NCBI GenBank assembly: GCA_002454425.1
Contig: DKIV01000043.1
Location: 64,323 to 128,322 of the forward strand
DNA: 64,000 nucleotides
Direction of reading: 5' to 3'
Origin: Sphingobacteriaceae bacterium UBA6709
GTDB lineage: Bacteria; Bacteroidota; Bacteroidia; Sphingobacteriales; Sphingobacteriaceae
Below are positions 8,622 to 17,979 of this stretch, one piece after another. The notes beneath the pieces are model-generated. The model did not search any database. It was given only the letters and a program-made list of their open reading frames with translations, and had not been told where the DNA came from. The position numbers were made by a program, and so were the translations under genes. Position 1 is the first letter of the stretch. Every line of letters starts with the position of its first letter.

Positions 8622-9386
8622 ATGAGTTATAATATCATAAAAGAAGACGGGTTCAATTATATTGAGGAGGGTGAGGGAGATGTCCTTCTTCTGCTTCATG
8701 GCCTTTTTGGAGCCCTTAGTAATTGGGAGCCTGTGATCGATGCTTTCAAAAAAGATTATAAGGTGGTTATTCCATTGTTGCCGATCTACGAATTACCCCT
8801 GTTAACCACAGGCGTTACCACGTTGGCAAAATATCTACTGAAGTTCGTTAAGTTTAAACAGCTCAAGAATATTAACCTTATAGGTAATTCCTTAGGCGGG
8901 CACGTAGGATTGATATTTACGTTGAGTAATCCTGAATACGTCAAAGCCCTGGTGCTTACAGGAAGCTCTGGCCTCTATGAGAATTCATTTGGAGGATCCT
9001 TCCCGCGCAGGGAGAGTTACGATTTCATTAAGGAGAAAGTCGCTTATACGTTTTATGATCCAGCCTTTGCTACAAAGGAACTCGTAGATGAAGTTTTCGG
9101 CATCGTTAATGACAGAAACCGGGTGCTGCGCATTCTGGCGATGGCAAAATCAGCTATTCGTCATAATATGGCAAAGGAGCTTCATAAGATTACAATTCCT
9201 GTAAGTTTGATATGGGGAAAAGACGATAAGGTTACTCCGCCGGATGTGGCCGAGGAATTTCACCAGCTTTTACCAAATTCAGAACTCAACTGGGTTGACA
9301 AGTGCGGTCATGCTCCGATGATGGAACATCCGCAGGAGTTTAATGAGTATCTGAAGCGTTTTCTTGACAGGGTTTTATTGAAATAA
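8622..9386 (+). CDS. Alpha/beta-fold hydrolase
   Basis: A 254-residue alpha/beta hydrolase. The oxyanion-hole LLLHGLFGALSNW lies near 22-34, the nucleophile elbow GNSLGG has Ser near 90, the acid Asp is in IWGKDDKVTPP (near 200), and the catalytic His is in KCGHAPMMEHP (near 230). All members of the triad are present, so it should be active. No signal peptide is seen, so it is probably cytoplasmic. The substrate is unknown; esterases, lipases and C-C hydrolases share this pattern. It lies 9 bases upstream of the CBS-domain gene. Confidence 0.88.
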   Translation: MSYNIIKEDGFNYIEEGEGDVLLLLHGLFGALSNWEPVIDAFKKDYKVVIPLLPIYELPLLTTGVTTLAKYLLKFVKFKQLKNINLIGNSLGGHVGLIFTLSNPEYVKALVLTGSSGLYENSFGGSFPRRESYDFIKEKVAYTFYDPAFATKELVDEVFGIVNDRNRVLRILAMAKSAIRHNMAKELHKITIPVSLIWGKDDKVTPPDVAEEFHQLLPNSELNWVDKCGHAPMMEHPQEFNEYLKRFLDRVLLK

Positions 9387-9395
9387 ATTTATTCT

Positions 9396-10058
9396 ATGAT
9401 TGCCAGGGAGCTCATATCTGATACGATTCCCCCTCTGTTACTTACTGACACTATTCAGAAAGTATTGGAACGTATGGCTGAGTTCCGTGTAAGCAGTCTT
9501 CCTCTTGTTGATGGTGACGCGTTTGTGGGACTCATCTCCGATGATGATCTTTATGAGTTTCCCGATTATTCTAAGTCATTAAATCAGATAGATGTTGTTT
9601 TGCGGCCCCTGTATACCTCCGTGGGGCAGCATCTTTACGAGGTTTTGCGCTTATTTAACGAAAACCGTCTTTCTGTATTACCGGTACTCGACGAAGAGAA
9701 CCGGTATGTGGGCCTTATTTCGCAGAGTTCGGTGGTCGAAAGCCTCGCCTCGGTAACGGCTATGAAAGAACCGGGCGCGATCATTGTACTTGAGATGACG
9801 AGCAGTAATAACTCATTATCGCACATCGCGCAGATTGTTGAATCGTCGAATGCACATATCCTGAGTTCCTACATTACCTCTTTCCCTGATTCTACGCGTA
9901 CCGAGGTTACCATAAAAGTTAACAGAATTGATATCGCCGCCATGCTATCTACCTTCCTGCGATATAATTATAATGTTATTGAAGTGTACAACGAAGCCCG
10001 CGAGGGTACAGCATCCTCGGATAGGTATGACTCTTTGATGAATTACCTCAGCTTCTAA
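9396..10058 (+). CDS. CBS-domain protein
   Basis: A 220-residue protein with two CBS motifs (about residues 1-60 and 65-125; compare SSLPLVDGDAFVGLISDDDL and SVLPVLDEENRYVGLIS). An ACT-like C-terminal region follows, with strand pattern EVTIKVNRIDIAAMLSTF. CBS pairs bind adenine nucleotides and usually act as energy or ligand sensors. No enzyme domain is attached. It is tightly packed between the hydrolase gene and NAD kinase (10-base gaps). This arrangement suggests cotranscription with nadK and perhaps an adenine-nucleotide sensing role, though this is inference. Confidence 0.85.
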   Translation: MIARELISDTIPPLLLTDTIQKVLERMAEFRVSSLPLVDGDAFVGLISDDDLYEFPDYSKSLNQIDVVLRPLYTSVGQHLYEVLRLFNENRLSVLPVLDEENRYVGLISQSSVVESLASVTAMKEPGAIIVLEMTSSNNSLSHIAQIVESSNAHILSSYITSFPDSTRTEVTIKVNRIDIAAMLSTFLRYNYNVIEVYNEAREGTASSDRYDSLMNYLSF

Positions 10059-10068
10059 TATACAACTA

Positions 10069-10950
10069 ATGAAAATTGCAATTTACGGACGCGTGTTTGC
10101 TGAGAATACCTCTTCCTATGTTCAGGAGGTTTTTGACTGCCTTGCCGATTTCGATGTTGAGCTTTTTGTGTTCGAAAAACTTCACGAGAGCCTTATTGGC
10201 TCTGTTTCCTACAAATGTGATGTTTCCTTGTTTTCAGAGAGTACAGATCTGCGTGGTCTGGCTGATGTTATGCTAAGTCTTGGTGGCGATGGTACCATGC
10301 TTGATACGGTGGCCCTGATCAAAGATTCGGGCATTCCGGTTATCGGCATTAACTTTGGACGACTTGGCTTTCTGGCAAGTATTAATAAAGATAAGATACG
10401 TACCGCTATAAGTAGTCTGACCAAGGGTGACTACACAATCGACAGTCGCGAGCTGATACAGGTTGATACCAGCGAAGATATTTTCAGCGGTCTGAATTTC
10501 GCCCTTAACGACTTTACCATACATCGTCGGGATCATTCAGCCATGATGACCATCCACGCGTATCTCAACGATGAATTTCTGAATTCTTATTGGGCGGACG
10601 GTATCGTCGTGGCTACGCCTACAGGCTCTACCGCGTATTCCTTAAGCTGTGGCGGCCCAATTGTTATGCCGAGGTCCGAGAACTTTGTTATCACACCCGT
10701 GGCGCCTCATAATCTGAATGTGCGGCCCGTGGTTATTTCCGATACCAATACACTGACGCTGGAAATTGCCGGTCGTAGTTCGAGCTGCATGATTTCTCTG
10801 GATTCTCGTACCTATGTTATCGAGAAATCTCTTAAGTTTACGCTAACTAAGGCGGACTTTCATTTTAATCTTGTTCGGTTAAATAATGAAAGCTACCTGT
10901 CGACGCTCAGGAATAAGATGTTGTGGGGGATTGATGCCCGAAACTATTAG
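10069..10950 (+). CDS. nadK: NAD kinase
   Basis: Phosphorylates NAD to NADP and is essential for NADPH supply. The 293-residue protein has the hallmark LGGDGTMLDT (residues 71-80, containing the GGDG motif), GINFGRLGFLA, and the C-terminal-domain signature TPTGSTAYSLSCGGP. These are all the expected NAD-kinase signatures, and the length is typical. It lies 10 bases after the CBS-domain gene and upstream of DUF6089-uppS-bamA, an order common in Bacteroidota. Confidence 0.96.
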   Translation: MKIAIYGRVFAENTSSYVQEVFDCLADFDVELFVFEKLHESLIGSVSYKCDVSLFSESTDLRGLADVMLSLGGDGTMLDTVALIKDSGIPVIGINFGRLGFLASINKDKIRTAISSLTKGDYTIDSRELIQVDTSEDIFSGLNFALNDFTIHRRDHSAMMTIHAYLNDEFLNSYWADGIVVATPTGSTAYSLSCGGPIVMPRSENFVITPVAPHNLNVRPVVISDTNTLTLEIAGRSSSCMISLDSRTYVIEKSLKFTLTKADFHFNLVRLNNESYLSTLRNKMLWGIDARNY

Positions 10951-11029
10951 CCGTTGCTTGACGACGCTGACACGCTTTTGGGAAGGTTCGGTGCTGCCGC
11001 TTCATTAGCCCTGTATAAATAGATCATTT

Positions 11030-11827
11030 ATGAAGAATTTATTTCAGGCTCTCGTTATCTTCTACTTGTTTTTATTTCCCGCGATGCTCAAAGCTCAAAG
11101 TTGGGAAGTAGGATTAAAAGGCGGGGTGAGCGGATATTTCGGGGATATTAATCCTGTTCAGATCTATAGACCACGGGATCTTGGAGGAGCCGTCTTCATA
11201 AAAACGAACATAGACCCGTACTGGTCGTTTGGCTTGAGCTATTACCGGGCGCAGGTAAGTGGGAATGATAATTATTCTAGAAATGCCGCCCAGCGGCGGC
11301 GCAATCTCAACTTTTATTCTACGGTGTCGGAATGGAGCCTTTTTTCCGAATTTAACTTTCTGAATTACGTACCCTCAATGACAAGAACGCGTCTCACTCC
11401 ATATATCTTTGCGGGGGTAGGTGTAGCCTTCTTTGATCCCAAGACCACATATCAGGATGAGACCTATCGCTTGCGTTCGCTTATGACAGAGGGACAGGAT
11501 GAACCCTACAAGAAATACGCTCTGACAATTCCTTACGGCGCCGGTTTAAAATATAATATTTCGGGAAAATGGACACTGGGAGGTGAGGCAGGGTATCGAA
11601 CGATTTTTACCGATTATCTGGATGATGTGTCGGGGAGGTATCCCAATACTACGGGATGGGATCCCACAAGGGCCAACCTATCCGACAGAAGTGGCACGAC
11701 GGCAGCGACAAAACATTACCGACCTGGCGACCAGCGCGGAGATTTTCGACCACGTGACAATTACTTCTTCGTCGGTTTTACCATCAGTTACACCTTTTTG
11801 GCTTATAAATGCCCGAAAGTGTTCTAA
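11030..11827 (+). CDS. DUF6089-like outer membrane barrel protein
   Basis: A 265-residue protein with a signal peptide (hydrophobic segment ending near residue 22, ...MLKAQ). It continues as an outer-membrane barrel: repeated aromatic beta-strands, GLKGGVSGYFGDINP at the start of the mature chain, TPYIFAGVGVAFF, WTLGGEAGYRTIFTDYLDD, and a final FVGFTISYTF strand. DUF6089 proteins of this kind typically sit between nadK and uppS in the phylum, and that context is the main basis for the name. Function is unknown. The proximity of uppS, bamA and skp suggests an envelope role. Confidence 0.8.
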   Translation: MKNLFQALVIFYLFLFPAMLKAQSWEVGLKGGVSGYFGDINPVQIYRPRDLGGAVFIKTNIDPYWSFGLSYYRAQVSGNDNYSRNAAQRRRNLNFYSTVSEWSLFSEFNFLNYVPSMTRTRLTPYIFAGVGVAFFDPKTTYQDETYRLRSLMTEGQDEPYKKYALTIPYGAGLKYNISGKWTLGGEAGYRTIFTDYLDDVSGRYPNTTGWDPTRANLSDRSGTTAATKHYRPGDQRGDFRPRDNYFFVGFTISYTFLAYKCPKVF

Positions 11828-11866
11828 TATCTTTGGTGTTCTAATTAAAGGCATTGTTAAATTCAA

Positions 11867-11896
11867 TTGTCTGCTCCTTTTTTTTTTATATTTTTG
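11867..11896 (+). promoter_or_regulatory. Promoter of uppS-bamA
   Basis: A TTG at 11867-11869 is separated by 19 bases from TATTTTTG at 11889-11896, matching the Bacteroidota -33/-7 arrangement. The uppS ATG follows 34 bases later. Confidence 0.55.
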
Positions 11897-11930
11897 ACCC
11901 CCAAACGCCCGAAAAGGGCTAAACATAGCA

Positions 11931-12668
11931 ATGAGTCTACTCGATCAAATTGATAAAAACAAGTTGCCTGAACACATTGCCATCATTATGGATGGCAACG
12001 GACGCTGGGCGAAGGAAAAGGGAAAGTTACGTTTCTTTGGCCATCAGGGCGGCGTAGTTGCTGTAAGAGATGTGGTAGAGGGAGCTGTTGAAGCGGGAGT
12101 GAAGTACATTACACTGTACACCTTCTCGACGGAAAACTGGAACCGTCCGAAACTGGAAGTAACAGCACTCATGGAACTTTTGGTAGCTACCATTAATAAA
12201 GAGACCAAAACACTTATGGAAAATGGTGTACGTCTTAACGCCATAGGGAATATTAACCAGCTTCCCTCTCGTTGTATAAAGCAATTAAATCAGGCAATTT
12301 CCGAAACATCCTCAAATACAAAATGCACCCTTACGCTGGCGCTTAGCTATAGCTCGCGCTGGGAAATAGTAGAGGCAACACGAAAGATCGCTGAGAAATG
12401 CCTTAACGGTGAGATTAATCCAAGCGATATAGACGACAAGCTGTTCGCGATGTCGCTCTCTACGGCGGGAATTCCCGATCCGGAGCTTCTCATTCGTACC
12501 AGTGGCGAACACCGCATAAGCAATTATCTGCTTTGGCAAATAGCCTATGCAGAGTTGTATTTTACCGATAAACTTTGGCCCGACTTCCGCAGGGAGGATC
12601 TCTACGAAGCCATACTTGCATATCAAAAACGGGAACGTAGATTCGGATTAACCAGCGAGCAGATTTAA
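11931..12668 (+). CDS. uppS: Isoprenyl transferase (undecaprenyl diphosphate synthase)
   Basis: Cis-prenyltransferase that builds the C55 lipid carrier for peptidoglycan and surface polysaccharides. The 245-residue protein shows the catalytic MDGNGRWAK segment (Asp21), FGHQGG, the TLYTFSTENWNRP motif, and the C-terminal LLIRTSGEHRISNYLLWQ plus a WPDF segment, all hallmarks of the family. Here SGEHR replaces the more common SGExR variants with no loss of key residues. A good promoter lies just upstream, and bamA follows after 60 bases. Confidence 0.96.
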   Translation: MSLLDQIDKNKLPEHIAIIMDGNGRWAKEKGKLRFFGHQGGVVAVRDVVEGAVEAGVKYITLYTFSTENWNRPKLEVTALMELLVATINKETKTLMENGVRLNAIGNINQLPSRCIKQLNQAISETSSNTKCTLTLALSYSSRWEIVEATRKIAEKCLNGEINPSDIDDKLFAMSLSTAGIPDPELLIRTSGEHRISNYLLWQIAYAELYFTDKLWPDFRREDLYEAILAYQKRERRFGLTSEQI

Positions 12669-12728
12669 AATATCATTTAACAAAAATTAACAACTCAGAG
12701 CGTTATTTTAGCAACGTCAAAAAAATAA

Positions 12729-15290
12729 ATGAACAGAATTTCTTTAATAGTCGTTTTAGGCCTCTTCTTCAGTTCTGCTGCCATGGCTCAGATTGGGCGT
12801 TCGGGCGCGCAGGTACGCTCTTCGGCATCCGGTGATGATATCAATTATATTAATCCCAAAGAGTACGTCGTAGGGGGAGTATCTGTGAGCGGAGTGAAGT
12901 TCCTTGAAAAGGACATCCTTATTCAGATTTCCAAGTTTGTAAAAGGCGAACGTATTACTGTGCCAGGTGATGCTACAGCAAATGCGGTGAAGTTTTTATG
13001 GCAGCAGGGATTGTTTGATGATGTGCAGCTTACCGGTCAGATTAAATCCGACACCATCTATTTCAATATCGCTGTTGTTGAACGCCCCCGCCTTACCCGC
13101 ATGGAGTTTACAGGATTGAAAAAGAGTGAACGCGATGATATCAAGGAAAAACTTAAAGATAAAGGTGGCAAGATTGTTAATGACGCTCTGAAAAGTACTA
13201 CTACCGCTATTATACAGAAGTTCTTCCGCGATAAGGGATTCCTTTTTGCTGAAGTAAACTATCGTTCTATTAAAGATACCACCGAGGCGAATAATGTTAT
13301 TCTACAGGTGAATGTCGATAAGAAAAGCAAGACCAAGGTGCAGCGTATAACGTTTGAGGGACAACAGAACTTTAAACAAAAGCAGCTTCGTAAGTTTCTG
13401 AAAAAAACCAAGCAACGCAATCCTATTAATATATTCCGTTCCGGCAAGTTTATTCAGGATAAGTATGATGAAGATAAACGTACGCTTATTGCCAAGATAC
13501 AGGAGAAAGGTTATCGTGACGCTGAGTTACTGAGCGATACCGTGATAAAGCGTAACGATGGACGTGTGGATGTGCATATGAAAATTTATGAAGGTCCTAA
13601 GTATTATTTCGGAAATGTTACCTGGGCTGGAAATGCTGTTTATACTACTAAAGCATTACAGGAGCTGTTAGCAGTTAACAAAGGCGACGTATTCAGCGAA
13701 GAGAAGTTGGAAAAGCGTCTTCGTGGTAATCCGAATGGAGAGGATGTTTCCTCGCTATATCTGAATAACGGATATTTAACTTTCAATGTTGATCCAGTGC
13801 AAACCCGTGTTTACGGAGATACTATTGATGTGGAGCTTCGCGTAACGGAAGGTCCTCAGTACACTGTTAACAGGGTATCTGTTAAGGGAAATGATATTAC
13901 CAACGACCGCGTAGTCCGCCGTGAAATTCGTACAAAGCCTGGTCAGAAATTTTCTAAAGAGCTGATCGTTCGTACTACACGAGAAATCGCCCAGCTAGGG
14001 AACTTTGACGAAACGAAGACCGATGTTAAGCCAATTCCTAATCCCGCAGACGGAACAGTAGATCTTGAATATACTGTAGCTGAGAAGCCATCTGACCAGA
14101 TCGAGCTTTCCGGAGGTTTCGGGGGGGGCCGTATTATCGGTACGCTGGGATTGACGTTCAATAACTTCTCCGCCCGTAACCTGTTTAACTTTAAAGAGTG
14201 GAAGCCCCTGCCAAAGGGTGATGGGCAAAAGCTGAGCATCCGTGGTCAAACGAATGGTAAGTCATATCAGTCGTATAGCTTCTCATTCTCCGAGCCTTGG
14301 TTAGGTGGTAAAAAACCGGTGTATTTTGGTGTTAGTGCCTTTACATCCTTAAGCTCAAATGCTGACTTTGCACGTTACTATAACTATACTGATGATCAGC
14401 GCTACAGAATTCGTCTTAATGGTATCACCTTTACTCTGGGTAACAGACTTAAGTGGCCGGATGACTATTTTCAGTTGAATCACTCGTTGAATTTCCAGCA
14501 ATATAAGCTGACAAATTATCCGGGATTCCTTTTCAAAACAGGTACTTCGTATAACTTTAACATTACAGAGGAGCTGAGTCGTAATTCAGTGGACGCTCCG
14601 ATTTATCCTACGTCCGGTTCAAATATTAAGCTTACTGTTCAGCTTACACCTCCGTATTCATTGCTGAACGGCATGAACTACAATACGGCTTCTGAGCAGG
14701 ATCGCTACCGCTTCACCGAGTATCATAAATGGAAATTTGAGGCGCAATGGTACCAGAAGATTGTTGGTAAGCTTGTCTTGAAAACCCAGGCTCAGTTTGG
14801 TTTCCTTGGGCAATACAGTAATAAAACAGGTCAGTCAGCTTTCGAGCGCTTCAAACTGGGTGGTGACGGAATGCAAGGTTTCGACTTCCTACAGGGATCA
14901 GAAGTAATATCTATGCGTGGATATGAAAATAATAACGTGACTCCGCTTGGACATGATCCTCGTATAGCTCGTTATTCAGGCGCTCCTATCTTTAATAAAT
15001 ACATTGTTGAAGTAAGATATCCTTTGATGACAAGTCAGCAAGCTACCGTGTTTATGTTGACCTTTGCTGAGGGAGGAAATACATGGAACAATTTCAAGGA
15101 CTTTAATCCATTCAATGTTCGTCGTTCCGCAGGTGTTGGTGCGAGAATCTTCCTTCCGATCTTCGGATTGCTAGGTATCGATTGGGGATATGGTTTCGAC
15201 AAGGTATACGACGTAACGGACAACAGATTGAGAAAATCAGGAGGACGCTTCCAATTCAGTATCGCACAGCAATTGGGAGGTGGATTCTAA
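12729..15290 (+). CDS. bamA: Outer membrane protein assembly factor BamA
   Basis: Central barrel of the machinery that inserts beta-barrel proteins into the outer membrane. The 853-residue protein has a signal peptide (cleavage near AMAQ, residue 21), a run of POTRA domains to about residue 440 (for example VGGVSVSGVKFLEKDILIQI and VNRVSVKGNDITNDRVVRRE), and then a 16-strand barrel region ending in FSIAQQLGGGF. The barrel contains a GMQGFDF/RGYENN-like segment in the position of the VRGY-type motif. It is followed by two skp-type chaperone genes, the expected functional partners. Confidence 0.95.
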   Translation: MNRISLIVVLGLFFSSAAMAQIGRSGAQVRSSASGDDINYINPKEYVVGGVSVSGVKFLEKDILIQISKFVKGERITVPGDATANAVKFLWQQGLFDDVQLTGQIKSDTIYFNIAVVERPRLTRMEFTGLKKSERDDIKEKLKDKGGKIVNDALKSTTTAIIQKFFRDKGFLFAEVNYRSIKDTTEANNVILQVNVDKKSKTKVQRITFEGQQNFKQKQLRKFLKKTKQRNPINIFRSGKFIQDKYDEDKRTLIAKIQEKGYRDAELLSDTVIKRNDGRVDVHMKIYEGPKYYFGNVTWAGNAVYTTKALQELLAVNKGDVFSEEKLEKRLRGNPNGEDVSSLYLNNGYLTFNVDPVQTRVYGDTIDVELRVTEGPQYTVNRVSVKGNDITNDRVVRREIRTKPGQKFSKELIVRTTREIAQLGNFDETKTDVKPIPNPADGTVDLEYTVAEKPSDQIELSGGFGGGRIIGTLGLTFNNFSARNLFNFKEWKPLPKGDGQKLSIRGQTNGKSYQSYSFSFSEPWLGGKKPVYFGVSAFTSLSSNADFARYYNYTDDQRYRIRLNGITFTLGNRLKWPDDYFQLNHSLNFQQYKLTNYPGFLFKTGTSYNFNITEELSRNSVDAPIYPTSGSNIKLTVQLTPPYSLLNGMNYNTASEQDRYRFTEYHKWKFEAQWYQKIVGKLVLKTQAQFGFLGQYSNKTGQSAFERFKLGGDGMQGFDFLQGSEVISMRGYENNNVTPLGHDPRIARYSGAPIFNKYIVEVRYPLMTSQQATVFMLTFAEGGNTWNNFKDFNPFNVRRSAGVGARIFLPIFGLLGIDWGYGFDKVYDVTDNRLRKSGGRFQFSIAQQLGGGF

Positions 15291-15514
15291 AAAAATTAAA
15301 CAACACATTTAACTTTTAACTGCATTATTAGTCTTTATATTAAAGAATCGATAATGCAGTTTATATTTATGGGCAATAGCAAGTGATATAATTTTCTGTG
15401 TTTAGATACGTTTAACTATACTCACACTATTTTCGCTTACGTTTTTCTTCGTCATAGTAGATGATCTATTTGTTGAAGGATTCGTATCGGGAGAAAACTT
15501 AGAAATGAACAATT

Positions 15515-16045
15515 ATGAAGAAGTTATTTTTGGTTCTGGCAGTACTCGGCCTTTTCAGTTTTAAAGCATCCGCACAACGGTTCGCGTATGTTGATAGCGA
15601 GTATATTCTTAAACAAGTTCCGGAGTATGCCGCCGCGGAACGTCAGGTAAAAGGTCTTTCAGACCAATGGCAGAAGATGGTTGATGAGCGCTTGTCAGAG
15701 GTTGAGCGTTTGTATAAAACTTACCAGACCGACCGCGTGATGCTCAGTCCTCAGCAGCGCGTTGAGCGCGAACAGCAGATTGTGGAAAAGGAAAAAGCTG
15801 CCAAGGATTTTCAACGTCAAAAGTTCGGCTTTGAGGGCGAACTGTTCGTACAGCGCATGAAGTTGATCAAGCCTGTTCAGGATCGTGTTGCCCAGGCAGT
15901 GCAGGCAGTGGCAGAGAGTTCTCAGCTTGATGTTATCTTTGACAAGCAGGGAACTCAGGTGATGATGTTGTTTGCCAACCCTCGCTTAGACAAAAGTAAT
16001 GAGGTGCTCCAACGCCTTGGAATCAGGCCCGCGCAGGATAATTAA
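15515..16045 (+). CDS. OmpH/Skp-family periplasmic chaperone (first copy)
   Basis: A 176-residue Skp-like protein. A signal peptide (residues 1-20, ending near ASA) precedes RFAYVDSEYILKQVPEY, the typical start of the mature chain. A long charged, helical coiled-coil arm follows (about 45-130), and then the strand VAESSQLDVIFDKQG. Skp trimers hold unfolded outer-membrane proteins in their arms and pass them to BamA, whose gene lies 224 bases upstream. A second, diverged copy follows 94 bases downstream, with its own -7 element. Confidence 0.9.
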   Translation: MKKLFLVLAVLGLFSFKASAQRFAYVDSEYILKQVPEYAAAERQVKGLSDQWQKMVDERLSEVERLYKTYQTDRVMLSPQQRVEREQQIVEKEKAAKDFQRQKFGFEGELFVQRMKLIKPVQDRVAQAVQAVAESSQLDVIFDKQGTQVMMLFANPRLDKSNEVLQRLGIRPAQDN

Positions 16046-16074
16046 ATTTTTCTGTGTACTGTGGTACAAAATAT

Positions 16075-16082
16075 TATCTTTG
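16075..16082 (+). promoter_or_regulatory. -7 promoter element before the second skp-like gene
   Basis: TATCTTTG matches TAnnTTTG exactly and lies 57 bases before the ATG. No convincing -33 TTG was found. Confidence 0.4.
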
Positions 16083-16139
16083 GTGCCTGAACGTTTTAAT
16101 GTAGTATAAAACCCCTTTTATAATAATTCAAGATCAGAA

Positions 16140-16718
16140 ATGAAAAAATTAGTTACAGTAGCAGCAGTGGCGGTAGGTCTATTTTTAGCTGGAAATGCTG
16201 CAAATGCCCAACAGAAATTAGCTCATGTCAACTCTTCGGAACTTCTAAGCCTTATGCCTGAAATGAAAGCTGCCGATAGTCAGTTCAAGACTTTCCAACA
16301 GCAGAAACAAACAGCATTAGAGCAAATGGATGCTGAGCGTCAGAAGAAGATCCAGGCTTACAGAGATAAAGAAGCAACAATGAGCCAGGCAAATAAAGAC
16401 GCTGTGGGCAAAGAGCTTGAAACTATGGGCAAGGAAATCGAAGACTTCACTAAGAGAATGCAGGAAACTCAGCAGAAAGCTCAGCAGGATCTTGGACAAA
16501 AGCAACAGGAGCTTTATACTCCAATATACCAGAAAGCTGAAACTGCTGTTAAAGCGGTAGCGAAAGAAAAAGGTTTCGCGTATGTGTTCGACATTTCTCA
16601 GCCTGGCGTTGTATACTTTGACGGAGGTGAGGATATCCTTCCTTTGGTAAGGACAAAACTTGGCATCCCTGCTAACGCTACTCCCGCACCAGCAGCAGCA
16701 GCTCCAGCAAGAAAATAA
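16140..16718 (+). CDS. OmpH/Skp-family periplasmic chaperone (second copy)
   Basis: A 192-residue paralogue of the preceding gene. The signal peptide ends at ANA (near residue 22), followed by QKLAHVNSSELLSLMPEM, a Gln/Lys/Glu-rich coiled-coil arm (about 45-130) and AVAKEKGFAYVFDIS. It differs from the first copy by a low-complexity Ala/Pro C-terminal tail (APAPAAAAPARK). The pair may serve different client sets or form mixed trimers. It is the last gene before a strong terminator. Confidence 0.9.
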   Translation: MKKLVTVAAVAVGLFLAGNAANAQQKLAHVNSSELLSLMPEMKAADSQFKTFQQQKQTALEQMDAERQKKIQAYRDKEATMSQANKDAVGKELETMGKEIEDFTKRMQETQQKAQQDLGQKQQELYTPIYQKAETAVKAVAKEKGFAYVFDISQPGVVYFDGGEDILPLVRTKLGIPANATPAPAAAAPARK

Positions 16719-16734
16719 AACAGCTTAAATTAAA

Positions 16735-16772
16735 CGAAAAAAGGTCGCCTCTTCCCGAGAGCGGCCTTTTTT
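16735..16772 (+). terminator. Terminator after the bamA-skp-skp cluster
   Basis: GGTCGC and GCGGCC arms with CTCTTCCCGAGA between them form a GC-rich stem, preceded by a run of A and followed by seven T. Confidence 0.8.
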
Positions 16773-17184
16773 ATTGTCGCTATTTTTATGTTGGGCTCGT
16801 GTCGCAGTGTAGCGCAGAAGTCATCAATGGTTCTGAATCTTTTTCTTGCGTTAAGGTTCCATCTCAGGGAGCGTGTTTTACGATGACGATCCAGAAATGT
16901 TCAGGAATATTATATGATAATGAGAGATCGCAGTATAAGACTTGTGGAAGAAGTAGGAGATTCAATTTAAAGAGGAGAGCTGAATGACGTGCTTTAGTGC
17001 ATCGATTAATAAGGGTCATCCGGGTTTATCGCGAAACATTCATGGATACAAGAAGGGACTCTCATGGATAAAAGGGCATCTTCAAATATACCAAACAGTT
17101 AGCGGCAGCAAGGCCCGGGTAGGCGATGGTGCCGCTAAATTAATTCAGAAGAATATATTTACTGGATATTCTCTATCCGGTTAT
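16773..17184. other. Gene-poor stretch with a 9-bp hairpin
   Basis: Open frames of 62 and 102 codons exist here on the plus strand, but their residue make-up is not protein-like, and the second runs into the oppositely oriented NTF2-like gene. A perfect inverted repeat TTAGCGGCA/TGCCGCTAA with a 22-base loop lies at 17099-17138. I see no other structure. It may be decayed coding sequence. Confidence 0.4.
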
Positions 17185-17616
17185 TTATTCATGATCGAAC
17201 GATACGGAGATATTGGTGATGATCCAACCTTTATCTGTATAATTCATTGTGAGTACGTTGTTTTTGCTGAATTCGGCGTATTTAAGCTTTAGTTTTACGA
17301 TTGCCTGAGTTTCGTTACTTTCCAAAAGGTCGTAACTTGCCTTGCAATTCTGTTCAATATTTTCAATCTGACGGAAGTAATCGAGCAGGTCAGTTTTATT
17401 CATAGTTGTAATCTTGTTGCCGTTAGACACAGTATATTTTACTGAGGAGTCGAGGATCTTAGTAACCCCTTTGATTTGTCCCTTGCAAACGGCGTCAATA
17501 AAAGTATTTAGCGTTACGTTCATACGGGCTTTGCTGGCTGGAGAGATGTCTGAGGCGAAGGCACTTGCTGATAGGACGACTAACAGAGCAGCTGCGATGT
17601 TTCTTAACGTTTTCAT
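17185..17616 (-). CDS. Secreted NTF2-like (lumazine-binding-like) protein
   Basis: A 143-residue protein with a clear signal peptide (cleavage near ASAFA, residue 21). The mature part follows the cone-shaped NTF2/SnoaL-like pattern: an N-terminal helix (LNTFIDAVCKGQIKGVTKILD), strands with VKYTVSNGNKITTMNK, and repeated amphipathic strands ending in GWIITNISVSF. Many such periplasmic proteins of Bacteroidota have no known function. No catalytic residues can be assigned. It stands alone on the minus strand in a gene-poor region. Confidence 0.72.
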   Translation of the reverse strand: MKTLRNIAAALLVVLSASAFASDISPASKARMNVTLNTFIDAVCKGQIKGVTKILDSSVKYTVSNGNKITTMNKTDLLDYFRQIENIEQNCKASYDLLESNETQAIVKLKLKYAEFSKNNVLTMNYTDKGWIITNISVSFDHE

Positions 17617-17911
17617 AGTTGAGTTTTTGAGGGTGTTTTTTTGATGTATTTTTTATTATTTGATTCAAAACTAGCTTGGAAGAGGCGACAGCACAAGGTA
17701 CATTAGGCAGACAGCGTGGAGAATTCGGTGAATGGATGAATAATGTCGGTAAGCGAATCAGGCTCAATAACGATATTCTATGATACTCGGCTAATAACTT
17801 GTGGGCTTACACAATGACGGGTGTGGAAAATGCTGAACTGAGTTAGGTATTTTATGTGTAAGGAAATAAGAAGCGGCCGCGAAATTAATTATCGCTTTTC
17901 CTTGCCGATGA
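17617..17911. other. Gene-poor stretch with a possible coding remnant
   Basis: A short open frame at 17664-17783 (plus strand, 39 codons, no good start) encodes GRQRGEFGEWMNNVGKRIRL near its end, which reads more like protein than noise and may be the tail of a decayed gene. A NotI-type palindrome GCGGCCGC lies near 17873. Nothing else was recognised. Confidence 0.3.
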
Positions 17912-17938
17912 AACAAATTGTATATTTGCGATATTGAC
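17912..17938 (+). promoter_or_regulatory. Promoter of the hexapeptide acyltransferase gene
   Basis: TTG (17912-17914) and TATATTTG (17931-17938) with a 16-base spacer, 41 bases before the ATG, resemble the Bacteroidota promoter pattern. Confidence 0.45.
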
Positions 17939-17979
17939 GACACCTAGCGATACGTTCGTTAATTATCATATACCCCAGG

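Noticed and set aside
16984..17292. 102-codon open frame on the plus strand
   Set aside because: Unlike any family, low coding quality, and its 3-prime end runs antisense through the clearly real NTF2-like gene.
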